Of a stretch of DNA of 64,000 bases, positions 32,662 through 41,789 are shown in pieces; the first letter of the stretch is position 1; each line of letters opens with the position of its first letter. The notes under the pieces are model-generated. The model made no database searches and was not told the DNA's origin. It was given only the letters and a program-made list of their open reading frames with translations. The position numbers were made by a program, and so were the translations under genes. The stretch is from Myxococcales bacterium (GTDB lineage Bacteria; Myxococcota_A; Polyangia; Haliangiales; Haliangiaceae), in NCBI GenBank assembly GCA_016720595.1, contig JADKKI010000001.1, positions 248,001 to 312,000 of the forward strand. Reading direction: 5' to 3'.

Positions 32662-33519
32662 TCACAGGCGAAGCGAGCTGACGTCGATCCCGAGCTCGTC
32701 GCAGATCGCCGCGAGCGCCGGGCGGTCGGGCCCGTTCCAGCGCAGGTCGTCAAGGCCGCACGCGATCGGGCAATCGAGGCGGAGCGTGGCCAGCGTGGTG
32801 TAGAGCGTGGCCTCGGTGCGGTGCGCCCGCAGGGTGGCGGCGAGCTTGTCGGCGCCACGCACGCTGACATTCCACGCCGCCGGGTCATCGGGGATCTTCG
32901 GGATGTGCTGCCACACGCTCAGCACCTTGCCGGCGGAGCTCTTGCCCCAGCCGTCGAGCCCGGGGATGCCATCGGCCGTATCACCGACGAGCGCGAGCAG
33001 ATCCGGGATCGATGCGGGAGGCACGCCGTGCTTCTCGATCACGCCCGCCGCATCGAGCGTGACGTCCTTCCAGCGGTCCCAGCACACGACCCGGCGTTCG
33101 ATCACGCACTGGCACATGTCCTTGTCCACCGCCGCGATCACGACGCGCTCGACCGATGCTTCGGCGGCGGCGCGCGCGGCGGCGGTCGCGATCGCATCGT
33201 CCGCCTCGAACTCGATCATCGGCCACACGCGCAGCCCGAGCGCCGCGGCCGCGCGCTCCGCGAGCTCGAACTGGGAGAACAGGCGGGGATCGATGCCTTC
33301 GCCGGTCTTGTAGCCGGGGAACAGATCATTCCGGAACGATTCGATCACGTGGTCGTAGGCGACGCCCGCGTGGGTCACCGTGCCCCCGCGGAGCAGGCCG
33401 GCGAGGCTGCGCACCACCACGCGGACCGCACCGACCTCACGGCCCCCATGCTGGGCCGGCGGAGCGCCGAACCAGGCACGGAACAGCTCGTACGTGCCAT
33501 CGAACAGGTGAACCTGCAC
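32662..33519 (-). CDS. 5'-3' exonuclease / FEN-like nuclease
   Basis: A 285-residue stand-alone flap/5'-exonuclease domain like the N-terminal part of DNA polymerase I. The acidic metal-ligand clusters are present: HLFDGTYELFRAWF, EFEADDAIATAAARA, VVIAAVDKDMCQC, and the helix-hairpin-helix region LLALVGDTADGIPGLDGWG with KSSAGKVL. The YDHVIESFRNDLFPGYKTG arch helix is recognisable. It probably removes flaps or primers or repairs DNA. GTG 33519 is preceded by a TACCGT hexamer 7 nt away. Confidence 0.88.
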   Translation of the reverse strand: MQVHLFDGTYELFRAWFGAPPAQHGGREVGAVRVVVRSLAGLLRGGTVTHAGVAYDHVIESFRNDLFPGYKTGEGIDPRLFSQFELAERAAAALGLRVWPMIEFEADDAIATAAARAAAEASVERVVIAAVDKDMCQCVIERRVVCWDRWKDVTLDAAGVIEKHGVPPASIPDLLALVGDTADGIPGLDGWGKSSAGKVLSVWQHIPKIPDDPAAWNVSVRGADKLAATLRAHRTEATLYTTLATLRLDCPIACGLDDLRWNGPDRPALAAICDELGIDVSSLRL

Positions 33520-33526
33520 GAGGAGG

Positions 33527-33532
33527 ACGGTA
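33527..33532 (-). promoter_or_regulatory. Leaderless-type -10 hexamer TACCGT
   Basis: On the minus strand TACCGT lies 7 nt before GTG 33519 of the FEN-like gene. It abuts a plus-strand TACAAC (33531-33536) 6 nt before ATG 33543, which lacks the final T. Confidence 0.35.
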
Positions 33533-33542
33533 CAACCTCGTC

Positions 33543-35378
33543 ATGCCGATGTCCCGGAGCTATGCGGCGCTTGCGCTCTGCGTCGTCGCCAGCTGCGGTC
33601 CTTCCGCGAGGAGCACGACGATGACCACGCCGGCACAGAGCACGTCACCGCTCGCCGCGGATGCGATCGCCGGGATCAGCGATCCCACCCTCAAGCGCGT
33701 CGTCGCGGCGCATTGGGAGTTCATGATGCGGTGGTCCCCGACCTGGGCGACCACGCTCGGCGATCACCGCTTCGACGACCAGCTCGCTCCCCGCGACGCG
33801 GCCTCGATCGCGAAGCTGGATGCCGAGCGCGCTGCGCTGCTCGACGAGCTCGCGAAGATCTATCGCGATCGTCTCGACGAGCGCGACAAGGTCACGCACT
33901 CGCTCCTCCAGGAGAAGCTCGCCACCGATCGCGGGCTCGAGCAGTGCAAGCTGCACGAGTGGCAGGTCGATAGCGGTGGGAGCAGCGTGTTCGGCGAGCT
34001 GTCGTACCTCGTCGAATCGCACACCGTGAAGGTCCCGAAGGACGCCGAGAACCTGATCGCGCGGCTCGGGCAGGGCGGCAAGCTGATCGACGACACGATC
34101 GCGAACCTCCGGCTCGGGCTGGCCGGTAAGCGCGTCGCCTCGGCGGAGAAGATCCGCCGCGCGATCGATCAGCTCGATGCAGAGCTCGAGAAAGGTGTCG
34201 ATGCCTGGTCGATGACGCAGCCCACCTGGGCCTCGGTGAAGGGCGCCGACCCGTGGCCGGAGGGCGTCCGCGATCGCGAGTATGCGGCGCTTCGCGAGGT
34301 GGTCAGCACGAAGCTCGTGCCGGCCCTCGTGCGCTATCGGGACTTCCTGCGTGACGATCTGATGCCGAGCGCACGGACCGAGAAGGAAGGGCTCTCGGGG
34401 CTGCCCGATGGCGAGGCCTGCTATCGCGCGGCGATCGCGAGCCACGTCGGTGTGGCGATGTCACCGGAGGAGCTGCATCAGCTCGGGCTCGCGGAGATCG
34501 CGCGCAGCGACAAGGAGCTCGCCGCCCTCGGCAAGAAGGTGCTCGGCACGCCGGATCTCGCCGCCACGATCAAGAAGCTGCGCACCGACAAGGCGCTGTA
34601 CTTCAGCTCGCGCGAGGAGATCCTCGCCACCGCGCAGAAGGCGCTCGATCGCGCGAAGGCCGCCACCCCCCAGGTGTTCTCCACGCTGCCGAAGACCGAT
34701 TGCGTGATGCGGGAGATCCCCGCGTACGAGGCGCCGTACACCACGATCGCGTACTACCGCCAGCCGCACTACGACGGCTCCAAGCCGGGCGAGTACTTCG
34801 TCAACACGTACAAGCCCGAGACCCGTCCGCGGTTCGAGCTCGAGGCGCTGACCTGGCACGAATCGATCCCCGGGCACCACACCCAGATCGCGCTGTCCCA
34901 GGAGCTCGGGGCGATGCCCGCGTTCCGCAAGCTCGATGGCTCGACCGCGTACATCGAAGGCTGGGCGCTCTACACGGAGCGGCTCGCCGACGAGCTCGGC
35001 CTGTACTCGAGTGACCTCGATCGGCTCGGCAAGCTCAGCTACGACGCGTGGCGCGCCTCGCGGCTGGTCGTCGATACCGGCCTCCACGCGATGGGCTGGA
35101 GCCGCGCGCAGGCAGAAGGCTACATGCGTGCACACACCGCGCTGACGGAGACCAACATCTCGAACGAGGTGGATCGCTACATCGGCTGGCCGGGCCAGGC
35201 GCTCGCGTACAAGGTCGGGCAGCTCGAGATCTTGAAGCTGCGCGCGGAGGCCGAGGCCACGCTCGGCGCGAAGTTCGACCTCAAGGGGTTCCACGCGGTC
35301 GTGCTCGGCTCGGGCGCGGTGACGTTGCCCGTCCTCGACGGGCTCGTGCGCGCGTGGATCGCCGACACCGCGAAGTGA
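33543..35378 (+). CDS. DUF885 family predicted metallopeptidase lipoprotein
   Basis: A 611-residue protein with a lipoprotein-type leader (MPMSRSYAALALCVVASCGP). The body matches DUF885: an N-terminal helical domain, then LEALTWHESIPGHHTQIALS, an HExxxGHH zinc-like motif, followed by IEGWALYTERLADELG and VDTGLHAMGWSRAQAEGYM. The family is thought to be zinc-dependent peptidases related in fold to M32-type enzymes, acting on peptides in the envelope. Motifs are intact and length is normal. It is divergent from the FEN-like gene across 23 nt. Confidence 0.88.
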   Translation: MPMSRSYAALALCVVASCGPSARSTTMTTPAQSTSPLAADAIAGISDPTLKRVVAAHWEFMMRWSPTWATTLGDHRFDDQLAPRDAASIAKLDAERAALLDELAKIYRDRLDERDKVTHSLLQEKLATDRGLEQCKLHEWQVDSGGSSVFGELSYLVESHTVKVPKDAENLIARLGQGGKLIDDTIANLRLGLAGKRVASAEKIRRAIDQLDAELEKGVDAWSMTQPTWASVKGADPWPEGVRDREYAALREVVSTKLVPALVRYRDFLRDDLMPSARTEKEGLSGLPDGEACYRAAIASHVGVAMSPEELHQLGLAEIARSDKELAALGKKVLGTPDLAATIKKLRTDKALYFSSREEILATAQKALDRAKAATPQVFSTLPKTDCVMREIPAYEAPYTTIAYYRQPHYDGSKPGEYFVNTYKPETRPRFELEALTWHESIPGHHTQIALSQELGAMPAFRKLDGSTAYIEGWALYTERLADELGLYSSDLDRLGKLSYDAWRASRLVVDTGLHAMGWSRAQAEGYMRAHTALTETNISNEVDRYIGWPGQALAYKVGQLEILKLRAEAEATLGAKFDLKGFHAVVLGSGAVTLPVLDGLVRAWIADTAK

Positions 35379-35405
35379 CCCTGGTGGGGCGGCGATCGTA
35401 ACCAG

Positions 35406-35912
35406 CTACGCCCCGAGCTGTGCGAGCAGTCTCACGAGCTCGTTGGCGTCCGGCATCGCGCGCTCGCGGCGATCGAAGGTCGCGACGAGACCACCCGCCT
35501 GGTCGAACACGTAGACCGCCGGGATCTTCGGCGGACCACCGAGCGCGGCGTACAACGCGTCATCCGCGATCACCACGCGCAGCCACGGTCGCTTCCCTGC
35601 GTACGCGCGCAGCGCCGCGGGACTGCCGCGGTGGTCGTACTCCTCGTTGGCGGCGTAGCTGATGCCGAGGAACCGCACGGCCGGATGGGACCGACGGAGC
35701 TGGTCGAGGATCGCGACCTCGGCGGCGCACTCCTTGCACCACGAGGCGAGAACGACAACGACCGTCACGCGGGCGGGGCTCGCGCCCACCGGGGTACCGC
35801 CGAGATCGCTGGAGGTCTCGACCAGCGCAAGTGCGCCCGGCGCCGGCGGCGAGATCCGTTTCTGCGGATGCGCCGCACAGGCGACAAGCACGGCGAGGGC
35901 CAGGAAGCGCAT
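35406..35912 (-). CDS. TlpA-like thioredoxin-fold lipoprotein
   Basis: From ATG 35912, 168 residues with a lipoprotein leader (LALAVLVACAA). A thioredoxin-like fold follows, with the redox motif VVVLASWCKECAAEV. The AALGGPPKIPAVYVFDQAGG segment contains the cis-proline (IPAVYV). It is probably a periplasmic disulphide reductase or haem-lyase helper of the TlpA/ResA type; the specific client is unknown. An in-frame ATG 18 nt upstream exists, but a TATCGT hexamer lies 6 nt before 35912. Confidence 0.85.
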   Translation of the reverse strand: MRFLALAVLVACAAHPQKRISPPAPGALALVETSSDLGGTPVGASPARVTVVVVLASWCKECAAEVAILDQLRRSHPAVRFLGISYAANEEYDHRGSPAALRAYAGKRPWLRVVIADDALYAALGGPPKIPAVYVFDQAGGLVATFDRRERAMPDANELVRLLAQLGA

Positions 35913-35918
35913 TCCCCG

Positions 35919-35924
35919 ACGATA
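35919..35924 (-). promoter_or_regulatory. Leaderless-type -10 hexamer TATCGT
   Basis: On the minus strand TATCGT lies 6 nt before ATG 35912. It supports that start over the upstream ATG at 35930. Confidence 0.4.
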
Positions 35925-36024
35925 GCGCACCGCGGCGTGATCGGAAGGTCACCGACAGAACCGCTTGCAACCACTGGCAACGGTGATCACAGTGTGAGCA
36001 TCGGAAGAGGGGAAGGGAGATCAC

Positions 36025-36561
36025 TTGAACCACGTCTATCTCGGAGCCGTCGCATTCGGAGTCACGCTGCTCCTGGCGTCGATCGTGCTCGGAGGGAAGG
36101 ACACGGACCACGGAGGGCACGGTCACGACGCTGATGGCGTCGGGCTTGGCTGGGCCCCCGTCACGTCACTGCGGTTCTGGGTGTTCCTCCTGGCGTTCGG
36201 TGGTGGCGCGGGCCTGGCCCTCGGCGCCCTGGGCTCGAGCCCCACGATCGCAGCCGTCGGTGCAGGCGTCATTGGCTGGGCGGCCGGAGCGATCGCGGTG
36301 GCGTTCGTCCGCACGCTGAACAAGAACAGCGTGTCGAGTGACGTGAAGGCCACCGAGCTGATCGGCATGACCGGGGCGCTCACGCTTCCGGTGGGCCCCG
36401 GCAAGCCCGGCAAGGTCCGCCTCGAGATCAAGGGCCGCGCCGAGGACTACGTCGCGAACAGCGTCGACGACGACGCCGCCGAGCTGCCCACGGGCTCGCC
36501 GGTCCTGGTCGTCGCAGAAGGCGAGCGCGGGTCGTTGCTCGTCGCCAAGGCCGAGATGTAG
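36025..36561 (+). CDS. NfeD-like membrane protein, flotillin partner
   Basis: A 178-residue protein starting at TTG 36025 behind GGAAGGGAGA. The N-terminal helix (VYLGAVAFGVTLLLASIVLG) is followed by a His/Asp-rich loop and two further membrane segments. It ends in a small beta-barrel domain (ATELIGMTGALTLPVGPGKPGKVRLEI to GSPVLVVAEGERGSLLVAKAE), the OB-fold typical of NfeD. NfeD proteins pair with flotillins to organise membrane microdomains. Position directly before two flotillin genes supports the call. Confidence 0.8.
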   Translation: MNHVYLGAVAFGVTLLLASIVLGGKDTDHGGHGHDADGVGLGWAPVTSLRFWVFLLAFGGGAGLALGALGSSPTIAAVGAGVIGWAAGAIAVAFVRTLNKNSVSSDVKATELIGMTGALTLPVGPGKPGKVRLEIKGRAEDYVANSVDDDAAELPTGSPVLVVAEGERGSLLVAKAEM

Positions 36562-36668
36562 CGTCGGCCCGCCCGGTCGGGGACCGGGTGCAGGACCCAA
36601 GTCGAGTGCGTTAGGCCGCGGACGCGTTGCGTCCACGGTCGTGTGTGTGTGTCCAACAGGAGGCTGAC

Positions 36669-37952
36669 ATGAATATCCCACCGGAAGTGCTAGGCGGCGT
36701 CGGAGCAGGAGTCGGGGTGCTGCTGCTGATCATCATCGTCTACCGATATCTGCTGCGGATCTGTCGGCCGAACGAGATCCTGATCTTCTCGGGTCGCAAG
36801 CACAAGACGCCTGATGGGAAGACGGTCGGCTACCGGGTCGTGTTCGGCGGGCGCGGGATGCGGATCCCCGTGGTCGAGACGGTCTCGCAGATGGATGTCT
36901 CGCTGATCTCGGTGCCGATGGCGGTGACCGGTGCGTACTCGGAAGGCGGCATCCCGCTCAACGTGCACGCGATCGCGAACATCAAGGTCTCCACCGATCC
37001 GCGGTTCGTCGGCAACGCGATCCAGCAGCTGCTCGGCAAGGATCGCAACGAGATCGCGCGCATGGTCAAGGAGACCCTCGAGGGTCACCTCCGTGGCGTG
37101 TGCGCGACGATGACCCCCGAGGACATCAACCAGGATCGCCTGAAGTTCGCCAAGCAGCTCGAGACCAGCTCCGCGGGAGACCTCGAGAAGCTCGGCCTCG
37201 AGCTCGACGTGTTGAAGATCCAGCACATCGCGGATGATCGGAACTACCTCGAGAGCATCGGCCGCCAGCGGATCGCCGAGATCCTGATGACGGCCGAGGT
37301 GGCGGAGTCGGACGCGGTACGCCAGGCCGAGCAGGCCGAGGCCGCGGCGCGCGCCCGTGGCGAGGTCGCGATGACCAATGCCCAGGCGACGGTGCAGCGG
37401 AAGCAGAACGAGCTCCGGCAGATCAAGGCGGAGGTCGATGGTACGGCGCGGTCCGAGGAGGTGGTCGCGGAGGCCGCCGGCCAGCAGGCGCGCGCCGAGG
37501 CTGATCTCGAGCTGCAGAAGATGCGTGGCGAGCTCGAGCAGTTGCGTCTCGAGGCCGAGGTCACGATCCCGGCGGATGTCGATGCCACGGTGCGCGAGCT
37601 GTTCGCCGCTGGTCAGGCCGCACCGATCGCCGCCGACGGCGAGGCGATGGCACGTGCGCTCCAGGAGGTCGCCGGCGCCTGGCGAGATAGCGGTGGCAAG
37701 GCGATGGACATGTTCGTCCTGCAGCACCTCGACGCGATCTTCGGCGATGTCGCGAAGGCGGCGTCGCGGCTCAAGGTCAACGAGGTCAACCTGATCGATG
37801 GCGGCGATGGCCAGACGATCGCGGCCTACGCCTCGGCGTATCCCGCGACGGTCGGCAAGCTGCTGAACGAGATCACGAAGACCCTCGGTGTCGACATCGC
37901 GAAGGTCATCACCGGAACTCCCACCCCCACCAGCACCAGCGTCAGGAGCTGA
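36669..37952 (+). CDS. Flotillin-like SPFH protein, first copy
   Basis: A 427-residue flotillin. An N-terminal membrane anchor (GVGVLLLIIIVYRYLLRI) precedes the SPFH/PHB domain (NEILIFSGRKHKTPDG, VSLISVPMAVTGAYSEGGIP, RNEIARMVKETLEGHLRGV). A Glu/Ala-rich coiled coil (about 215-320, AEVAESDAVRQAEQAEAAARA) and a C-terminal oligomerisation region follow. Flotillins scaffold detergent-resistant membrane domains. A strong CAGGAGGCTGAC ribosome-binding site precedes ATG 36669, unlike the leaderless starts elsewhere. Confidence 0.9.
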   Translation: MNIPPEVLGGVGAGVGVLLLIIIVYRYLLRICRPNEILIFSGRKHKTPDGKTVGYRVVFGGRGMRIPVVETVSQMDVSLISVPMAVTGAYSEGGIPLNVHAIANIKVSTDPRFVGNAIQQLLGKDRNEIARMVKETLEGHLRGVCATMTPEDINQDRLKFAKQLETSSAGDLEKLGLELDVLKIQHIADDRNYLESIGRQRIAEILMTAEVAESDAVRQAEQAEAAARARGEVAMTNAQATVQRKQNELRQIKAEVDGTARSEEVVAEAAGQQARAEADLELQKMRGELEQLRLEAEVTIPADVDATVRELFAAGQAAPIAADGEAMARALQEVAGAWRDSGGKAMDMFVLQHLDAIFGDVAKAASRLKVNEVNLIDGGDGQTIAAYASAYPATVGKLLNEITKTLGVDIAKVITGTPTPTSTSVRS

Positions 37953-37961
37953 GGAGGAACC

Positions 37962-39269
37962 ATGCAGAACCTACTTCTCGTCGGAGCGATCGGCGCCGTC
38001 GGAGCGTTGCTCCTGATCGCGTTCATCATCTCGCGCATCATCTACATCTGCCCCCCGAACGAGGTGCTGATCTTCTCGGGCGGTCATCGCAAGCTCAGCG
38101 GCGTGGATCGGCCGGTCGGCTACCGGTTGATCCAGGGTGGCCGCGGGATCCGCATCCCGCTCATCGAGGTCGTCGATCGGATGAGCCTCACGAACATGGT
38201 GATCGAGCTGCGCGTCCAGGGCGCGTACTCGCGCGGCGGCATCCCGCTCAACGTGCAGGGCGTGGCGAACGTGAAGATCTCGAGCAAGAGCGGTCAGCTC
38301 GCGAACGCGATCGAGCGGTTCCTCAGCATGTCGCGCGATCAGATCATGCAGGTCGCGCGCGAGACGCTCGAAGGCAACCTCCGCGGCGTGCTCTCCACGC
38401 TCACCCCCGAGGAGGTCAACCAGGATCGCGAGAAGTTCGCGGGCGCGCTCGTCCACGAGGCGGATCACGATCTGGCGCGGCTCGGCCTCGAGCTGACCAC
38501 GCTGATGATCCAGCACGTCTCCGATGACAAGGGCTACCTCGATTCGATCGGCCGCCGGCAGACCGCCGAGCTGCTGAAGACCTCGCGGATCGCCGAGGCC
38601 GACAATCACGCGCTCTCGGCCGAGAACGCGGCCGCGAACTTCATGAACCAGGAGATCGCGAAGGTCGAGGCACAGATCACCACGGCACGCGCCGAGGGTC
38701 AGCGTCGGATCGCCGAGGCCCAGACGCGCAAGGGCGCGCTCGTGGCCGAGTCCAAGGGCCAGGTCCAGGCGTTGCTCGCGAAGGCGACCGCCGAGGTCCA
38801 GGTGCAGCGCGCCCGGCTCGCGCAGGTGCGGTACCAGCTGATCGCCGACAAGGTGAAGCCGGCCGAGGCGAAGAAGACGCAGATGCAGGCGCAGGCCCGC
38901 GGCGCGGCGTCGAAGATCATCGAAGAAGGCAAGGCGACGGCCACTGCGATCCGGTCGCTCGGCGAGACCTGGGCGAAGGCCGGGGACAGCGCACGGCAGA
39001 TCTTCGTCGCGCAGAAGCTGCAGGGCCTGGTGTCCACGATGATGAGCACGGTCGGCGAGATCCCGATCGACAAGGTCACCGTGATCGACAAGGAGCTCGC
39101 CGCGAACGGCGGCAACTTCGCGGTCAAGGCGGCGATCACGTCCGAGCAGCTGAAGCAGCTGCTCGGTGTGGACATCGCGGCCGCGTTGCAGCGGCTCGCC
39201 GGTGAGCAGCGCATCCTGCCGGCAGCGCACGTCGTGTCGACGCCGCCCCGCAAGCCCGATCACGGCTGA
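37962..39269 (+). CDS. Flotillin-like SPFH protein, second copy
   Basis: A 435-residue paralogue of the preceding gene, 9 nt downstream with a GAGGAGGAACC ribosome-binding site. It has the same layout: anchor (LLLVGAIGAVGALLLIAFII), SPFH domain (NEVLIFSGGHRKLSGVDRP, GAYSRGGIPLNVQGVANVKI, DQIMQVARETLEGNLRGVL), and coiled coil (about 205-330). Two different flotillins plus NfeD suggest a hetero-oligomeric scaffold. Its stop TGA overlaps the ATG of the following gene (TGATG), indicating coupling. Confidence 0.9.
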   Translation: MQNLLLVGAIGAVGALLLIAFIISRIIYICPPNEVLIFSGGHRKLSGVDRPVGYRLIQGGRGIRIPLIEVVDRMSLTNMVIELRVQGAYSRGGIPLNVQGVANVKISSKSGQLANAIERFLSMSRDQIMQVARETLEGNLRGVLSTLTPEEVNQDREKFAGALVHEADHDLARLGLELTTLMIQHVSDDKGYLDSIGRRQTAELLKTSRIAEADNHALSAENAAANFMNQEIAKVEAQITTARAEGQRRIAEAQTRKGALVAESKGQVQALLAKATAEVQVQRARLAQVRYQLIADKVKPAEAKKTQMQAQARGAASKIIEEGKATATAIRSLGETWAKAGDSARQIFVAQKLQGLVSTMMSTVGEIPIDKVTVIDKELAANGGNFAVKAAITSEQLKQLLGVDIAAALQRLAGEQRILPAAHVVSTPPRKPDHG

Positions 39270-40490
39270 TGAAGGCGCAGCTCGCCCGCGCACGGGCCCT
39301 ATTCGCGGCGCACGAGGTCGATCAGGCGATGACCATCCTGTTCGATCTGGATCGAGGCGGTCGAGCGTGACGCGCCGGGGCGGGATCAGCTGCTCGCGTG
39401 GGTGATCGGGCACGTCGATGACGAGCACCCTCAGGTCGGCGCCCACATCGCGCTCGCCGGCGGAGCGCTGGTCGAGCACGGTGCGTCGCCGACCGAGCTC
39501 GGTCGTGCGCTGGTCGCGCCGCTCGAGCGGGCGCTCGTGGATGCCGCGCGGATGGTCGCGTACGCGAAGCAGTACGGCCACGAGCACGCGCACGAGCATG
39601 CGGACGACGATGGCGATGTCCCGCCCGACGATCCCGACGTTCCCGACGACGATGAGGACGACGAGGCCGGCGATCACGGCGAGGCCGGCGATCACCGCCA
39701 CGAGCACGACCACGGTGAGGGACACGCCCACGCCCTCGAGATCGGCGGCTGGGCGCTGACCGACGAGCAGCTCGAGACGATCGCGGCGCGGGACGTGGCC
39801 GCCGTGCGCGCATGGGCGTCGCTGGAGATGTGGTACCGGCCGGCGGTCGCTGCGTGGTCGCGTGACCTCTCGGTGCTCCGCGAGGTGCAGGCGCGGTCCA
39901 CGCTCCGTGCAGCGATCGATGCGCTCGCGGGCGAGACCGCGACCACGCACTGGCTCTCGGTGCTGCTCGCGGCCGTGGCGAGTGCGCCGTTCGTCGTGCT
40001 CGTCCCCGAGCTGGAGGAGGCCTGGGCGTTCACGGCGGATGGCGTCGTGGACATGGGGCAGCTGACGGTGCTGCTGTCCAAGGCGCTGGCGGATCCGCTC
40101 GCGCGCCTCGGCGCCTCGGGGCCCGCGACGGAGGCGGAGCTCGACGTGATGTCGGGCGCGGGGCCGCAGAGCAGCGATGGCGGCTACAGCTCGTCGTTCG
40201 CCTTCTACCCGATCGAGGCCGCTGACCCCACGACCGGGCTCCCACGCGACGGGATCTACGAGTGGACCGCGCCGGGCGGCACTGGCACGCACAGTCTGCC
40301 GGGTGACTTCCTGCCGGGCACCATCGCCCCGCGCGACGGCGTGCGGCAGCTGGTGATGGTCGGCCCCAAGGCTCCGGGGCTGCGGTTCGTGCGGATCATC
40401 TCGTCGTCGCGGATGTTCGATGCCCTCGGCGCACGCATCAGCGACGTGCGGAAGCTCCCTAGCTCAAGCCCACGCGGCGCCGTGCCGTGA
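39269..40490 (+). pseudogene. Frameshifted fourth gene of the flotillin operon
   Basis: ATG 39269 opens a 33-residue frame (KAQLARARALFAAHEVDQAM...) that stops at 39370. From about 39345 the next frame continues the same protein-like text: WIEAVERDAPGRDQLLAWVI, then a long open frame to 40490. Joined, they give about 405 residues, with a His/Asp-rich region (HEHAHEHADDD) and unknown function. This implies one missing or extra base near CTGGATCGAG (39346-39355). If not an error, the downstream part could restart at GTG 39402. Position suggests a flotillin-associated protein. Confidence 0.6.
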
Positions 40491-41496
40491 GGCAGTGGGC
40501 CGAGCCGAGCGTGAACTCGCGGCAGGTCTTCGGGCGGTCGTCGTAGATCACGCAGTGGTAGCGTGAGGTCTTGCCGTCCTCGATGACGCCGCCGTGGAGC
40601 GCGCTGCAGCGATCTCCTTCTCGGCGGATCTCGAGGTACGTGCCCCGATCAACGATGTAGCCCGGCTGTTTCTTCACCATCGGATCACGCCGCGTGACCT
40701 CGACCGAGTGATAGGCGGCGCGGCAGCACGCGCCGCAGGTCTGGCAATCGAGCGCCGCCTCGAACCGCTCGCACGCGGGCCACGTGGGATCGACCTTCGC
40801 CTCGGCCTGACGGCAGCGTGATCCGCCGCGGGCGTCGAACCGCCACGCGCAGGTGCCGCACGTGCCAGACGCCTCGCCCGCGGGCAGGCCGGTTGGATGC
40901 GGCGCGGGCGCGGGCGTGATGCCGACCCACAGCGGCGCGAGCTCGGTCGGGGGCGATGCGGTCGTGAACCGGGCGACCTCGGTGGCGATCCGCGAGGTGG
41001 CGATCAGGGCCTCCTCGAGCGCGGGCGCCCAGGGCGGCTGGGTGGCGCGGCGGAGTGCGGCGATCGCACCCTGAACAGATGGATCGGTGCGCTCCGCGAG
41101 CACGTCACCCGACAGCTGGTTCCAGAACGCGCGGAAGTCGGTGGTCGGCGCGAACAGGCCACGCAGGCCGTGACGACCGGTCAGCACCCACTGCACCCGC
41201 AGGCACGCGTGCTCGCGCCACTCGTGGTCGGGACCGGTGTTGTCCATACCCCAGTCCGGCGTGGTGAACGAGTCCTCTCCCTCGACGAGCGAGTGACACA
41301 GCTCGTGAAAGATCATCTGCGCGAGGCTGTCATCGGCATCGAGGTCGGCGTCGATCGCGATCGCGAGCGTGCCGCGCCCATCCGTAGATGCATATGTATC
41401 TGCGCTGCGCACCACGCGGAGGCCGATGCGGCGCGCCGCGCCCAGCCACACCTGAGCGAGGGGGTCGACGTAACGTTGTGTGACCTCACGACCCAC
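40459..41496 (-). CDS. HExxH-domain protein fused to a YkgJ-type Cys-cluster domain
   Basis: A 345-residue two-part protein. The N-terminal ~120 residues contain MIFHELCHSLVEGEDSF, an HExxH metallopeptidase-like motif. A middle linker follows, then a C-terminal cysteine-rich region with SGTCGTCAWRFDARGGSRCRQ, WPACERFEAALDCQTCGACC and YHCVIYDDRPKTCREF. The last part is the YkgJ/zinc-iron-chelating cluster (CxxCxxCC...C...C). The fusion of a putative zinc peptidase and a metal-binding cluster is unusual. GTG 41496 start. The 3' end overlaps the convergent gene by 32 nt. Confidence 0.75.
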   Translation of the reverse strand: MGREVTQRYVDPLAQVWLGAARRIGLRVVRSADTYASTDGRGTLAIAIDADLDADDSLAQMIFHELCHSLVEGEDSFTTPDWGMDNTGPDHEWREHACLRVQWVLTGRHGLRGLFAPTTDFRAFWNQLSGDVLAERTDPSVQGAIAALRRATQPPWAPALEEALIATSRIATEVARFTTASPPTELAPLWVGITPAPAPHPTGLPAGEASGTCGTCAWRFDARGGSRCRQAEAKVDPTWPACERFEAALDCQTCGACCRAAYHSVEVTRRDPMVKKQPGYIVDRGTYLEIRREGDRCSALHGGVIEDGKTSRYHCVIYDDRPKTCREFTLGSAHCLTARRRVGLS

Positions 41497-41553
41497 GTGC
41501 TGCGTCTAGCATGAAAAGTTGCCTTGCTGCTGCCCCGAGTCGAAGGTGGGAAC

Positions 41554-41733
41554 ATGAAGGGGGACATCGCGCTCGCCGGCTTCGTGCTGACTCAGGAAGA
41601 GTGGCAGGCACTGGATCCGGTCTCGCGCGCACAACTCGTGTCCGCGGCGATGCGCCGCGACGAGCCATGGGTCGCCACCGCCGCTGGTAGCGGCCCGATC
41701 GAGCTCGCTCCCGACGAGCCCCCGGCGAAGTAG
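41554..41733 (+). CDS. Small hypothetical protein (59 aa)
   Basis: ATG 41554, behind GGTGGGA, encodes 59 residues starting MKGDIALAGFVLTQEEWQAL, then RAQLVSAAMRRDE and an acidic tail ending PPAK. The composition and the short amphipathic helices are gene-like. It lies between the YkgJ-fusion gene and alkA with nothing else in the space. Function unknown; expression needs checking. Confidence 0.45.
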   Translation: MKGDIALAGFVLTQEEWQALDPVSRAQLVSAAMRRDEPWVATAAGSGPIELAPDEPPAK

Positions 41734-41789
41734 CTGCCCTGTCCGGAAACGGCCAGTCCGGACCGACCTCGCGTGGTACCTCGTGATCC

